NCBI GenBank assembly: GCA_037349105.1
Contig: JAYJMM010000110.1
Location: 1,426,001-1,490,000, forward strand
Reading direction: 5' to 3'
DNA: 64,000 nt
From: Limnomonas spitsbergensis
Taxonomy: Eukaryota > Chlorophyta > Chlorophyceae > Chlamydomonadales
Made by a program: the position numbers and the translations under genes. Positions 35,701-45,900 of this stretch are shown here, in pieces. The stretch's first letter is position 1, and the number at the start of each line of letters is the position of its first letter. The notes under the pieces are model-generated. The model had not been told where the DNA came from, made no database searches, and saw only the letters and a list, made by a program, of their open reading frames with translations.

Positions 35701-38245
35701 CTAGGTGGCAGTACGGTCACACCAGCTTCCGCCAGGTGGCAGTAAGGTCACACTAGCTTACGCCAGGTGGCAGTACGATCACACCAGCTTACGCCAGTGG
35801 CAGTACGGCCACACCTACTTCCAGCAGGTAGCAGTACGGTCTTACCTACTTCCAACAAATGGCAGTGCGGTCACACCTACTCACCAACCAGCCTCCCATC
35901 TTACACCCACTCCCAACAAGCCACCCACCCTACAATCAACAGTATTAATACATTATGCTGTAACAAGCGGCTGCGACGATCTGTCAATATTGACAGGCAG
36001 CCCCACTGCCGCCAACGAGCCGATGAGCCCCAAACGAGGACCAACCTACTGCCGTTTTCCAAACAGCATGGCTGACACCACACAAGATGCCTACGGCCAA
36101 ATGCCGGAGTGTAGCTGACATGTAGCTGACATGTAGCTGACATGTAGCTGACACGAGTCAATACAAAACGCCGACCCTTTGTCACGCCACCCACCGGTCG
36201 GCCGCCAACCTTGCTCGGGAAGCGATGTCTCAGCATGTCTGTTGCAAGTGCTGGAGGCTCGACAAAGCCCAGCAGCCACTGCGAATGGGTGAGAAGGTAC
36301 AAATGGAGCGCTTGTACAAGCAGCAAAACAGCGGCTGTGGACAGTTGTGAAATAATTAATGTAGGGGGGGAGGCACGAGCGGGTGGTAAGTGAGTGGGCG
36401 GGTGCCCATTAGTTATTTAGGGTTTAGTATTATCCCAATTCAGCTACACTACAGCTACACTACGGCTACACTACACTACACTACAGCTACCGGTACAGCC
36501 CAGCCCAGCCTACAGCCGGCAGGGCCTGGTGCAGCAAGATGCCTGTTGCGTTGGCCGCCGGCCATGGGTGAGGTCGGGGTTTTGTCCACATCGACTCAGA
36601 GGCCGCCCCCCAAAGGTCAGAAATCAGGGCAGGCCGCCCCGCGGCCGCAAAATTCCCGATTGGGACCAATCCTGCGCCGGCTAACGACTGGCGGCCAAAG
36701 CAGCATGGCTACCCACGAATGGGCCCCCCGGCCAGAAGCTGGAGTGTAGCTGACATGTAGCTGACATGTAGCTGACATGTAGCTGACATGTAGCTGAGTC
36801 ACGGAAATAAATACTGCCAAAGGTTCAAGTAGGGATGCACACTGAATCGAGCAAAGGGGCCTGCCAGGCTCGTCGGCCCATTGGCTGCCTCCCAAAGTTA
36901 AGGTAGGGGTGCGCACTAAAAACGAACAAAAAACAGACGCCAGCAGGGGCAGGCAGCGGCCGTCACATGTTCTCCTTGCTGGTTCAGTTTTTAGGTTTAA
37001 GGTTGAGAGTTGAGGGTTAAGACTTAAGAGTAGGGTTAAGGTTAAGGTTGAGGGTTAAGAATTGAGGGTAAAGGGTGAAGGGTTCAGCATGTTGCACCAA
37101 GAACCTCAGGTTGTTTTTGGGTCTCTTGGCTGGCTCTCTCTGCCTGGTCCTTTCGTAAAAGGCTTCGTGTGGTAGCGGTGCATTTACCTTTTGACAACAT
37201 GAACAACAAGTAATTTTGCATCCCATGGTAAATGGAACATTCTAGTGGGGGCCTGGGGAGCAGGAGGGATCACCATGCAGTGTGGCAATTCTGTGCACCC
37301 AGCAGGGGACAACCATGCAGAGTCAGCCAACCACAAGTCACTAATTGGGCGTCTTGAGGTGCATGGAACACGGTAGTGGGGGGCAGGAGGGATCTCCATG
37401 CAGAGTGGAAGTTATGTGCTCACAGCAGGGGGGTAACCATGTAGAGGCAGCCAGCAGCAAGTCACTCATTTCACGCCCTGGGGTGCATGAAACATGCTTG
37501 AGGGGGGGGGAAGGTTCTCCATGCAGAGTGGCAACTATGTGCACCCAGCAGGGGGGTAACATGTAGAGGCAGCCGACGGCAGGTCACCAATTTCGTACCT
37601 CAAGGTGCATGGAACGAGCTAGAGGGGGGGAGAGGAGGGGTCTCCATGCACAGAGGTATTTACACGCACCCAGCAGGGGGCAGCCAGTCGTGGGGGCGGC
37701 CCGTGGCTGCATGTAGATGCAGCCTGCGGCTGACCTTCCGTTCGCACCGTCATGTCCATGGAATATGCTAGTGACGGGAAGGAGGGGTCTCCATGCAGAT
37801 GGGTATTAAACACGCACCCAGCAGAGGCAGCCCTTAGGGGTGTACCATGGACACCCAGCAGGAGGTCACCCATGCAGAGGCACTCAGGTGGGGACAACCA
37901 TGGGCACTCAGGTGGGGGTCACCCAGTAGGGGCACCTAGTGGTGGCACCCAGTAGGGGAGCAGCCCTGGACACTCAGATGCGGGGCAGCCATGCAGAGGC
38001 AGCCAGGGGGGGGGCAACCATGGGCACTCAGCTGGGGTCACCCAGTAGGGTTAACCAGATGGTTCAGCCAGCAGGGGAGTACCCATGGGCACTCAGATGG
38101 GGAGCAGCCATGCAGAGGCAGCCAGCGGCCGTCACTCCATTCGTACCTCCAGGTCATGCTCCTCCGACGCATCGTCGTCCTCGTTGTCGATGTCGCTCGC
38201 TATTTCCATCGGCGTCTCCATCACCGTCTCCATCGGCGTCTCCAT
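26780..38245 (-). CDS. PDCD2: PDCD2/Tsr4 family protein
   Basis: Ten exons on the minus strand: 38147-38245, 36195-36278, 35075-35158, 33325-33405, 31227-31328, 29590-29897, 29346-29466, 28062-28220, 27311-27372 and 26780-26897. Every junction is GT-AG and the phases agree, giving 405 residues. An acidic start ([20 protein letters not shown]) leads to LLGFVEPP and [10 protein letters not shown], then [49 protein letters not shown], an acidic Gly-rich linker, and the PDCD2 C-terminal domain (about 285-403): [48 protein letters not shown] and [12 protein letters not shown]. There is no MYND finger, as in Tsr4 and PDCD2L. The family chaperones ribosomal protein uS5 (Rps2) for 40S assembly. The first Cys pair is degenerate (KCGSSGRP). 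The start is the first of four in-frame ATGs; the stop is TGA. Introns total about 10 kb. Confidence 0.9.
27113..27150 (-). repeat. Ghost copy of PDCD2 exon 9 end and 5' splice site
   Basis: tctcaccagtctagggcagc and tgggtcctctt at 27119-27150 repeat the real exon 9 end at 27304-27339 (ctcaccagtccagggcagct) some 185 bp away. Reading ...EDPAALDW before gtgaga is retained. It lies in the following intron. Confidence 0.7.
28221..28740. repeat. 26-28-bp minisatellite in a PDCD2 intron
   Basis: About eighteen units of gttgcacaaatgagatttac / ggtgttgcaaaagggagatg begin only tens of bases from the 3' splice site of exon 8 (28220). It is most regular at 28440-28660. All frames are open, so frames there are not genes. 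Confidence 0.85.
28860..29345 (-). repeat. Ghost copies of PDCD2 exon 7 end (about 125-bp period)
   Basis: Three decayed copies of the exon 7 end and 5' splice region start near 28955, 29100 and 29230 (ttggacaggttggacaggac; attggacaggttgccatcca; gttagacaggttaccctcca). The real exon has cattggacagattgccctcc at 29363. Each copy carries the adjacent intron (cgtactgcccctcgtaccg-like) and then gggagctaaaa, where the real exon instead continues ggtgagctcacc. Confidence 0.75.
29960..30110 (-). repeat. Ghost copies of PDCD2 exon 6 beginning
   Basis: 29978-30016 (gccaggggtcacgcgcaacg, then actgacctggcgtg) repeats exon 6 and its 3' splice site at 29870-29907 (gccaggggtcccgcgcaaca, then gctgacctggcgtg). 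A third, weaker copy lies at about 30067-30105. Translated, the first ghost reads [13 protein letters not shown] against [13 protein letters not shown] in the real exon. Confidence 0.75.
30630..30790. repeat. Palindrome-rich dispersed repeat
   Basis: Member of a family of roughly 150-200 bp with caggccgccccgcggtcgca, ggcccaattgggacca, a cggctagtggcc hairpin and an end of gtgtagctgacatgaagctg. Other members lie at about 33965-34125 (reversed), 36595-36810, 42595-42735, 43785-43870, 45775-45860 and 50875-51045. Non-coding; it may be a non-autonomous transposon. Confidence 0.6.
30911..31100. mobile_element. Terminal-inverted-repeat element (MITE-like)
   Basis: The left end gatttgcttgccttcccgcg and the right end caaatcgaatctacggtg are related as inverted repeats of the family described at 20467. 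It lies in the PDCD2 intron between exons 5 and 6. Confidence 0.45.
31355..32355. repeat. 1-kb GGTGATGG/GGTGAGGG minisatellite in a PDCD2 intron
   Basis: Over a hundred units of 7-8 bp (gggtgatg, ggatgagg) begin some 25 bases from the 3' splice site of exon 5 (31328). On the minus strand it reads as open frames of repeated Ser-Pro-Ile-Thr-His. With 370 codons it is the second longest open frame in the window, but it lies wholly in an intron and is low complexity, so it is not a gene. Confidence 0.92.
32630..33085. repeat. About 60-bp tandem repeat in a PDCD2 intron
   Basis: Seven units contain gtgagaggtgtggcacaaaa, tgtgtgaagtgtagaggt and gggcattgtgaaggtgg. They follow the 8-bp minisatellite in the same intron. 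Open frames across it are artefacts. Confidence 0.9.
33534..33925 (-). repeat. Ghost copies of PDCD2 exon 4 beginning
   Basis: 33537-33668 repeats 33345-33475, spanning the first two thirds of exon 4, its 3' splice site and 60 bp of intron (cctgtggatcgcatgcaccg; ttgtacatcctcgtcctggc; gggtttggggtgaaggata). A third, weaker copy is at about 33868-33920. Spacing is about 193 bp between the real exon and the first ghost. Confidence 0.8.
33965..34125. repeat. Palindrome-rich dispersed repeat, reversed copy
   Basis: The reverse complement matches 30630-30790: tcagctacatgtcagctaca at the start, then attgcggctag, and aacggccgcagggctgcctg near the end. It lies in the PDCD2 intron between exons 3 and 4. 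Confidence 0.55.
35640..36170. repeat. Short tandem repeats in a PDCD2 intron
   Basis: 35665-35880 has about 30-bp units (ccaggtggcagtacggtcac, accagcttacg). 36110-36160 has four copies of gtagctgacat, the end motif of the palindrome-rich family. Non-coding. Confidence 0.65.
36595..37090. repeat. Palindrome-rich repeat copy and telomere-like tract
   Basis: 36595-36810 is a family copy (caggccgccccgcggccgca, cgattgggaccaatc, five gtagctgacat units). 36985-37085 is a degenerate ggttaagg/gggttaag tract resembling decayed telomere repeat. All lies in the first PDCD2 intron. Confidence 0.5.
37190..38146 (-). repeat. Five ghost copies of PDCD2 exon 1 end (about 120-bp period)
   Basis: The exon 1 end with its 5' splice site reads, on the plus strand, cgtcactccattcgtacctc then caggtcatgct (38130-38160). 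Decayed versions occur near 37205, 37330, 37455, 37580 and 37735, for example gtcaccaatttcgtacctca then aggtgcatgg at 37578. Each is preceded by a copy of the adjoining intron (catgcagaggcagccagc). 37820-38110 is a faster-diverged continuation. The array fills the first intron up to the real splice site. Confidence 0.75.
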
Positions 38246-38552
38246 CTCGCACGGCTGCGCGGTCCGCGGTACGGCCGTGGGCGGTAAACTTGTTGCCAGA
38301 GAGACAAAACACGGTCTGCGTTCAGGTTCAGTTTCTGTGTGTTGGCTGCTCTCAGACTCGAGGGATTCAGGGCTGGGTCGCGGTACACAGAGCCCTCCGG
38401 CACGCTGCGCGCCCGCGTACGAATACGTCATCGGCAGTGTGTGAGGTCATACCATATATTTCACACTTGTGACAGGAGAGCAGAGCTGGGGTGGTGGCAG
38501 AGCTGGCGGGGGCCCTCCCGCCTAGTCCACTGCTCACGGCTGGCTTCTCCAG

Positions 38553-40015
38553 CTCCCATCCGACAACACCATTGACCCTGGTGTCCAGGCTTTTGTATGC
38601 AAGGTCGCCCTCCACGCTACCAGTCTGGAGTAAGCTGGCGCTCGTGTGGGCGGTGGCTCTCTGCATGGGTCTTTGGGAACCTCATGCTCGCGCCCTACCA
38701 GGCAAACGGGCTCTCTCGCTGCGACCCGGGTCGTAGTTTCCTGGTAATGCTGCTTCCTTTAAGACGAAGTTGTGGAAATCCATTCTGTTGCTTGGACTTG
38801 ACAACGTGTTTGAGGCCGGCCGTCCAACACAAGAAAATAGTCTGGGCGCGCATGTGGCCCTCGTCGTCAGTTGAGAAAAGGCGAGCAAGGACAGGAAACG
38901 CAAACGACCAACAAGCACTGTGGCTTTGGGGCTGTGGCTGAGAGGCATGCCTTGAATCGTTTAGAATAGCACGTTGACGTGTGGACATATGTTTGTGGAC
39001 AAATGATCAGCACATTTTGGAACTTTATGGGTGGCATATTTGCATCCTCATCCTGATTGGCCAGCCAGGGCTGTTGCAGAGTGTTCACGTGTCCAGGGTC
39101 TGATGTGGCTAGGACAACAGCCCTTCCTGGTGTTTGAGGTTGGTGAGCACCCTCACCCTGACGGGGCAGCAAAAGCCCTGCAGCATGTTCAGGAATCGGC
39201 AGTTACGCAGCAACAGGGCTTTGGGTCTCAGTCTTGGTCAGAAAGGACAGAACCCTATACACCCCCCACCCCCCACCACCCCACTGCCCCACACCCCAAC
39301 CCCCACCACACACCACAAACCCAGGTCTGACCTGATAAAGGTTGTGGATCAGTGGCCTGAGCTGGCCGAAATGTTTCACACACTTACACACCCATCCACA
39401 CACTTTCACACCATCCACACACATCCACACCCACCCAAACCCAGGTCTGACCTGTAAGAGGTTGTGGATCAGTGGCCCGAGCTGGCCAAAGAGTTTCACA
39501 CCCTTACACACCCATCCACACCCACCTACACCTGACCGCACCCAGGCCTGACTTGAAAGAGGTTGTTCATCAGTGTCCTTAGCTGGCAGAAGATTTTCAC
39601 ACCCATTCACAGTTTCACACCCAGGTCTGACCTGAAGGAGGTTGTGGACCATAGGCCTGAGTTGGCCGAAGAGTTTCACACCCACCCACACCCATCCGCA
39701 CTCATCCACACCCATTCACACCCACCCAACCCAATTCACACCCAGGTCTGGCCTGAAAGAAGTTGTGGACCAGTGGCCTGAGCTGGCCAAAGAGTTTCAC
39801 ACCCACCCACACCCATCCACACTCATCCACACCCATTCACATTTCACACCCACCCAAACCAATTCACACCCATGTTTGACCTGAAAATTTTGTGGACCCG
39901 TGGCCCGAGGTAATGAAGTACTTTGAGAGCTTGCTGACGGCCCAGCACTCCGTAGAGAGTGAAGCATGGGTGATGCGCTCGCACACGGGCTTACCGGGTC
40001 GTACACCGCGCGGAG
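38553..40015 (+). CDS. Unidentified gene, scattered plus-strand exons
   Basis: 38553-38629 reads SDNTIDPGVQAFVCKVALHA then TSLE, between ctccag and a strong donor gtaagc. About 39130-39190 reads VGEHPHPDGAAKALQHVQ. A unit reading SDLKEVVDQWPELAKEF is repeated at 39320-39890. 39895-40015 reads WPEVMKYFESLLTAQHSVES then MRSHTGLPGRTPRG, and ends at a donor gtgagcc. The last unit carries a one-base deletion relative to the repeats, so either it is broken or the exon starts just inside it. The gene is divergent from PDCD2 (about 300 bp between the start of PDCD2 and the first exon). I do not recognise the product. Confidence 0.35.
38755..38950. repeat. Dispersed repeat, reversed relative to 17400
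   Basis: tggacttgacaacgtgtttg, ggccggccgtccaacacaag and gcgcatgtggccctcgtcgt match the reverse complement of 17480-17600. A third copy is at 45275-45440. Confidence 0.55.
39320..39890 (+). repeat. About 110-bp serial copies of an exon beginning
   Basis: Six units each show cacacccaggtctgacctga then aagaagttgtggaccagtgg, gagctggcc and a run of cacaccca. An acceptor-like cacccag precedes the coding-like part in each unit, so the array looks like repeated duplication of a 3' splice site with the exon start. Confidence 0.7.
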
Positions 40016-40019
40016 GTGA

Positions 40020-40720
40020 GCCAGGTGTTACAGGAGTAACCAGGGTGTCAGGAGTAAACAGGGTTTTAGGAGTAACCAGGGTTAAAGGAGTAACCAGGGT
40101 GTCAGGAGTAACCAGGGTGCCAGGAGTAACCAAGGTGTCAGGAGTAACCAGGGTGCCAGGAGTAACCAAGGTGTCAGGAGTAACCAGGGTGTCAGGAGTA
40201 ACCAGGGTGTCAGGAGTAACCAGGGTGTCAGAAGTAACCAGGGTGTCAGGAGTAACCAGGGTGTCAGGAGTAACCAGGGCGTCAGGAGTAACCAAGGTGT
40301 CAGGAGTAACCAGGGTGTCAGGAGTAACCAGGGTGTCAGGAGTAACCAGGGTGTCAGGAGTAACCAGGGTGCCAGGAGTAACCAGGGTGTCAGGAGTAAC
40401 CAGGGTGTCAGGAGTAACCAAGGTGTCAGGAGTAACCAGGGTGTCAGGAGTAACCAGGGTGTCAGGAGTAACCAGGGTGTCAGGAGTAACCAGGGTGTCA
40501 GGAGTAACCAAGGTGTCAGGAGTAACCAGGGTGTCAGGAGTAACCAGGGTGTCAGGAGTAACCAGGGTGCCAGGAGTAACCAGGGTGTCAGGAGTAACCA
40601 GGGTGTCAGGTGTAACCAAGGTGTCAGGAGTAACCAGGATGTCAGGAGTAACCAAGGTGTCAGGAGTAAGCAGGGTGTCAGGAGTAACCAGGGTGTCAGG
40701 AGTAACCAGGATGATATGAG
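40020..40720. repeat. 18-bp minisatellite (about 40 units)
   Basis: Unit ggagtaaccagggtgtca, with point variants (gcca, aagg). Open on both strands (SGVTRV on plus; LVTPDT on minus), giving a 427-codon minus frame that continues into degenerate units to 41147. It is an intron minisatellite rather than a gene. Degenerate units (gttaccagggttacagga) extend to about 41030. Confidence 0.92.
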
Positions 40721-41149
40721 TTACCAAAGTTACAGGAGTTACCAAGGTTACAGGAGTAACCAGGGTTAACCAAACAGGAGTTACCAGGGTTACAGGAGTA
40801 ACCAGGGTTAACCAAACAGGAGTTACCAGGGTTACATGAGTTACCAAGTTTACAGGAGTAACCAGGGTTACAGGCGTGACCAGGGTTACAGGATTAAACA
40901 CGCTAATCAAAGAGGAGTAACCAGGATTACAGGAGTTACCAGGGTTCATCAGGAGTAACCAGGGTGAATCCGGATAAACAGGAGTACCGTAATCAGGGAG
41001 GAGTAACAAAGGTAAACAAATAGGAGTAACCGGAGGGGCAGTGTATTCCCCCTGCGAGTGGATGAGGGGGTCAAGAGGCGAAGGATTGTCCACCATAAAT
41101 CTACGCACAGGGTGCACCGCAGGTTTGGGGCATTCCCAAGCCCACAAAT

Positions 41150-42595
41150 GTGTGTGTGTGTGATAAGGTGAGGTGAGGTTCTAGTGGCCCGGGAATCTTT
41201 GTCAGAAATACACCGCGTGGTTACAACAGGTTACAGCAGGTCAATAACATAGTGTCTGAGCGGGTTGAGCAGGTGTATATAGCAAGGTTGAGAAGGAGTT
41301 ACTGTGTACGGTTAGCAACTCTCGAAAGGGAGCATAACGGTGCGCAGTGAGTGGATTAAGGGATAAGGTGCTTTTAGACCAGGGTCCGTACCCGCCACTT
41401 GAGCCCCCCATGGCCGGAGGACGTGTCGGGGAGTGTGTGAAGGTTTTGCAGCCCAGCGGGCAATCTATTTGATGCATGGGACAGGTGCCCTAAAAACAGG
41501 TTTGAGCATAATGTAAACTAGGATAGCGAGCGAAAAACAGTTATCCCCCTCGGGCAAGCAACGGTAGCTGACTTGCAAACACAGCTAGCACACCCGGCTT
41601 ACATCCAGACACCTCAAACACTGCCCCTCTGTGCCCCAACTTGCAGTGACAACACAACACACCGCGCGCCCCGAACTGCTCAACTTACAATGAAAAATGC
41701 TGCCGGAACAGGCCGTGTAAGGCTGGTTAATGGCAACACGGCTACCACACGGACAAATGTCAGAAAATATGCATTGACGATTCTCGCTGCCCAACAGATC
41801 TCAGCCTTCAGCAGTTTTCGGGCATACTTAAAACCAGGTGACCAAGATCTAAATATGGGACCAATATGGTAGTGAAATATTGAGTAAAACGTATGAGTAA
41901 AACCAAGTGAGCAATAACTAAATAAACAATATGGTAGAGTGAAATATTGAGTACAATCAAGTGGCGAGCTAAATGAACAATATGGTAGAGTGAGATCAAA
42001 GAGGGGTGCAGGAGGGAAGGAAATGAGGATTTATGGGCAGATTAAAGGCCTTTTTATGTTTGGGTCCAGGCATTGACCCAGACCTTAGGGCGCCCTCTTC
42101 GCCGAGCCTTTTTGAGTAGGGCCCATATGTGTAAGGCTATTGACCTGAGAGGTGAGCATGCTTCCATGGTTATCTTTGAACTTGCTATCCTTTCTATCCT
42201 CTTGTGCCTCCTCCCTTGAGTTTCCTAGCTGACTTTTTGCCGACGTGGCCGAGCTTTATTTAAGCAGGCAGGGCCCAGAGGTGTAATGTCATGAACCTGA
42301 AATGGCTTTCTTCGCTTAGTGTTAGAGCGTGAGCCGTTTACAGGCACATCCACCACCCGGGAATTCATCGTAAAAGCACAGGCAAGTCACAAGTCTTACA
42401 AAATAATGCAACGCAATGAAGGTTCGCGATGACGGTCACCAACAAGGTCACGGAACAAGTGCTGGGCATTTCAAGGAGAGTTGGTTTGTATCTGTCAAAA
42501 CGTGCTGGGTGTGGTGCAATACATAACAGTGTCAAAGTGCATGCTTCGCTGGTAATCGGTCCCACGAATCATCCACTTCATAACGAGTAATTATT
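41150..42595. other. No gene seen; LINE-tail boxes
   Basis: 42080-42135 (cgccctcttcgccgagcctt, gagtagggcccatatgtgta) and 42160-42295 (gccgagctttatttaagcag, gggcccagaggtgtaatgtc) are two LINE-tail/SINE-like boxes in plus orientation. 41870-42000 has tandem caatatggtagagtgaaat units. 41585-41870 is open on both strands but has no recognisable product. Confidence 0.4.
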
Positions 42596-42976
42596 TTAGT
42601 GATCGCCCTGCCACTTTTGGCAGGCTGCGGAACAACTACAACCGGATCGCTGGGGACCAAACATATGACCGGCCTGTGGCCGGTGGCCCGAGCAACAGGC
42701 ACGTCCCTGTGCCAAGCCCTCCGGCCGCATAATGCCGGCTGTGGATGAAGCACGCAGAAACAAATAGTGCCTAGCACTATAATAAAAATATATCTGCAGC
42801 GGCGGGGAACGCAACAGAGATCACCCTGGAATATAAACAAATGCTACAGATTCAAATTCTCAACAGACAGGCCCTTTGAGATCGACAAGTCGAGCGCCTT
42901 TCGACCCGACATTGCTCCAGCCCGCGGTCCGAGGTGAGTCGCGCATCTGCGGGCGGCGCGGTCAGTCGGTCACGCA

Positions 42977-45900
42977 TTAGTCGTCATCTGACTCGTCGGC
43001 ATCATCCAGATCGCCCTCCGACACATCCTCGTCGTCGTCCATACTGGCGTCGGGAGAGCCGGGAGCCGCGGCCTGCGACGCGGCCGGCGGCCCGAAGATC
43101 TGAACGAGGAACGCGTCGATCTTCCGGATCGTTGTGTCGTCCAGCGACTCAAAGTCGAGCTCAAACTCGCCGTCAGCTCCCTCAAGAAGCTCCGGCGGTA
43201 GAAGCTGCGTGAGGGCTGTGCAAGGAGGGCAGCAAGAGCAAGTAAGACTAACCAACCAACCGTATAATTACAATTTCAAAATACAGATGGATAGTTGCTT
43301 CAGTCTTGCACCCTCCAGTTGCTCGAGCGGCTGCAGATACATAGCAGCTGCACAAGGAAGGCAAAATACCAGTGAGGGCTATGACGACAAACCAACATTT
43401 CAGATTCAAAAACGGTCCAACAGTTGCAGGCGAATGTCGCATCATCACCTACATTCGTTCCTGTCGACACGAGATGTCGCTTTCATACACAACATCAATC
43501 GTGCCCACTATCCACCTAGATCCACCCACCCTTTAGATCCACTACCCGTCTAGATCCACCCACCACCTGCATCCACCACCCGTTCAGAGTCACACCCCTG
43601 GATCCACCACCCGTCTAGATCCGCCCAACCCCCCTGGATCCAATACTGACTGGACCCCCCCCCTTTGGATCTGATACCCTCCTAGACCCCCCCCCCCTAG
43701 ACCCCCCCCCCCTAGACCCCCCCCCTAGACCCCCCCCCTAGACCCCCCCCCCCTAGACCCCCCCCCCCTGGATCCACTAACCAAACCTAGACTGGCCGAC
43801 TGCCGGTGGCCCGAGCAGCAGGAACCTCGCAGCGTCCGGCCTCCGGCCATGGTGTAGCCGAATAGTGGCTTAACTTACCACATTGCCTCACTCTCCATGA
43901 AGTCCCCCATTTCTCACCGTCGTCCATTTCGGCAAGCGCAAGATCATGTGAAATGTCCCTGCTCAGGCCCCCATGGCCAGAGGTCCAAGCAACAGGCACC
44001 TGGCTGCGCCAGGCCCCCTCTGAATTACAGCCGAATTGTATCTAAATTCTAGCCAAATTGCATTTAAATTATAGCCGCATTGCACCTAAATCATAGCCGG
44101 ATGGTCATCTAGATTTTAGCTGAAATGCATCTGCATTGTAGCTGAGATCAGCTCTGCACCTCACCCTCCATGTGGTCGCCCATTTCTTCCGACTGGAGCA
44201 GCTCCCCCATTTCAGCCTTGCGAACGTCCGTGATGGGCTGCTCCTTGGGCTGGCCGGGCCTGCCACCCGAATTCACTTCCCCCTGCAACAGGCAGAATCA
44301 AACGTTCGGGCCGGTGGTTCGGACGGTATGCATTGCGGATGTCCGTGAATGGGCTGCTCCTTGGGCTGGCCGGGCATGCCACCAGTGATTACTTCTCCCA
44401 GCGAAATGCAGAATCAACAGGTCCCGACGGCATGCATTGCGGACTTCCGTCAAAAGGCTGCTCCTTGACCTGCCCTAGCTTGACACCCCGTGCCACTTCA
44501 CATCGCGAGATGCGTGCGCAGGCAGAGCGTTGAGAGCATGCATTGAGTTCAAGTTTGTAACGGTAAAAAACAAAAATAACAGTGCCTGATAAATTAGGAC
44601 ACGTAATTCTATTACCTTGCATTTGATTTGCCTTTCCTTGGATCCCGAACACCATAACGTAAAGTTTCATGTCATCCGTTACCAATTGCCCTCAAGGCGC
44701 GATATCGCGACCATTAGGGTTACAGGCGTGACCAGGGTTACAGGATTAACCACGCTAATCAAAGAGGAGTAATCAGGATTACAGGAGTTACCAGGGTTCA
44801 TCAGGAGTAACCAGGGTCTATCAGGAGTAACCAGGAGTAATCAGGGATATCGAGACCAAAACGATTGATTTCCAAATACGAACTGGCATCGACAATCCGC
44901 ATTTAATAATTTTATGTACCGTAGATTTGCTTTGCCTTCCCTCATAATGAACGTTGCTTAGGTAGAGGGATCCATGAACATAGTAATTATCGATCGTTGA
45001 CGCCAGTTTTCAGTCGAAAATTACGAGTTTTTGTCGATAATTTGCCCTGATTGCAGCATTAAAAGAGTTCATTTTTTCATATCTTAGGTAAGGTAAGTTA
45101 AATCTACGGTATCCCTCAACCCCAAACAACTCGTCAATTGAATAAGGAAAGCAAAGCACATCTACCAGTCGGAGGAAACCAACCGATGAAAGTTACTGAA
45201 GTCCCCGCTTGGTGCATCTTCCAAATTAATCCACGGAAAACTTCAAGGGTTCATCTTTCACACATATGTGTGTCAAGGGTGAGAAGTGTGAAACCGAGCC
45301 AAGAGAGTGCCAGAGGCCCCACTGGGCGCCCCACACATTCGAACAAACACGCAGCGGCCACAGGCGCATCCGGGCTATTTCCTGTGTTTGCGTCTGAGGT
45401 TTAAAGGGTTGGGCGGCCAGCCTCGTACTTTGTTAAGTCCAAGCCAAAGTACAAACACGTACCGGTAGGGGGGCAGAGTTAAGTGGAGTGCGCGCCAGCC
45501 AGGCGGCCACCACTAGGGCAACCCAGGAGTTGGGACTAAACCTCAAGGGCCGGTCTTTTTTTAAATGTGTGTATCTGGGGTGAAAAGTGTGAAATCGACG
45601 AATCAGTCACAGAGGCCCCACTGGACGCCCCACACACCAACCGCCAGGCGGCCTTCACTGGGGGCCACAAAGGAGTCGGGAGCGCGGGAATAAACCGTGA
45701 CCTGCCTACGGCCAGTGGCCCATGCATCCGGGCTTGACGCACCCGGCATCATTCCTTTTTCCGGCTACAAGGCCACCATCAGCAGGCCGCGCCGCGGCCG
45801 TCAGAGGCCCAATTGGGACCAAACCAATTCCCTCTACCCTCAGACATTGATGTAGCTGAACAGAAGCTAGAGCGCGCTGGGACAAACTGCGAAAACCTGC

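Noticed and set aside
39864..41147. 427-codon minus-strand frame (repeated LVTPDT) and 275-codon plus frame (repeated SGVTRV)
   Set aside because: Both are translations of the 18-bp minisatellite; a multiple-of-three unit keeps frames open on both strands.
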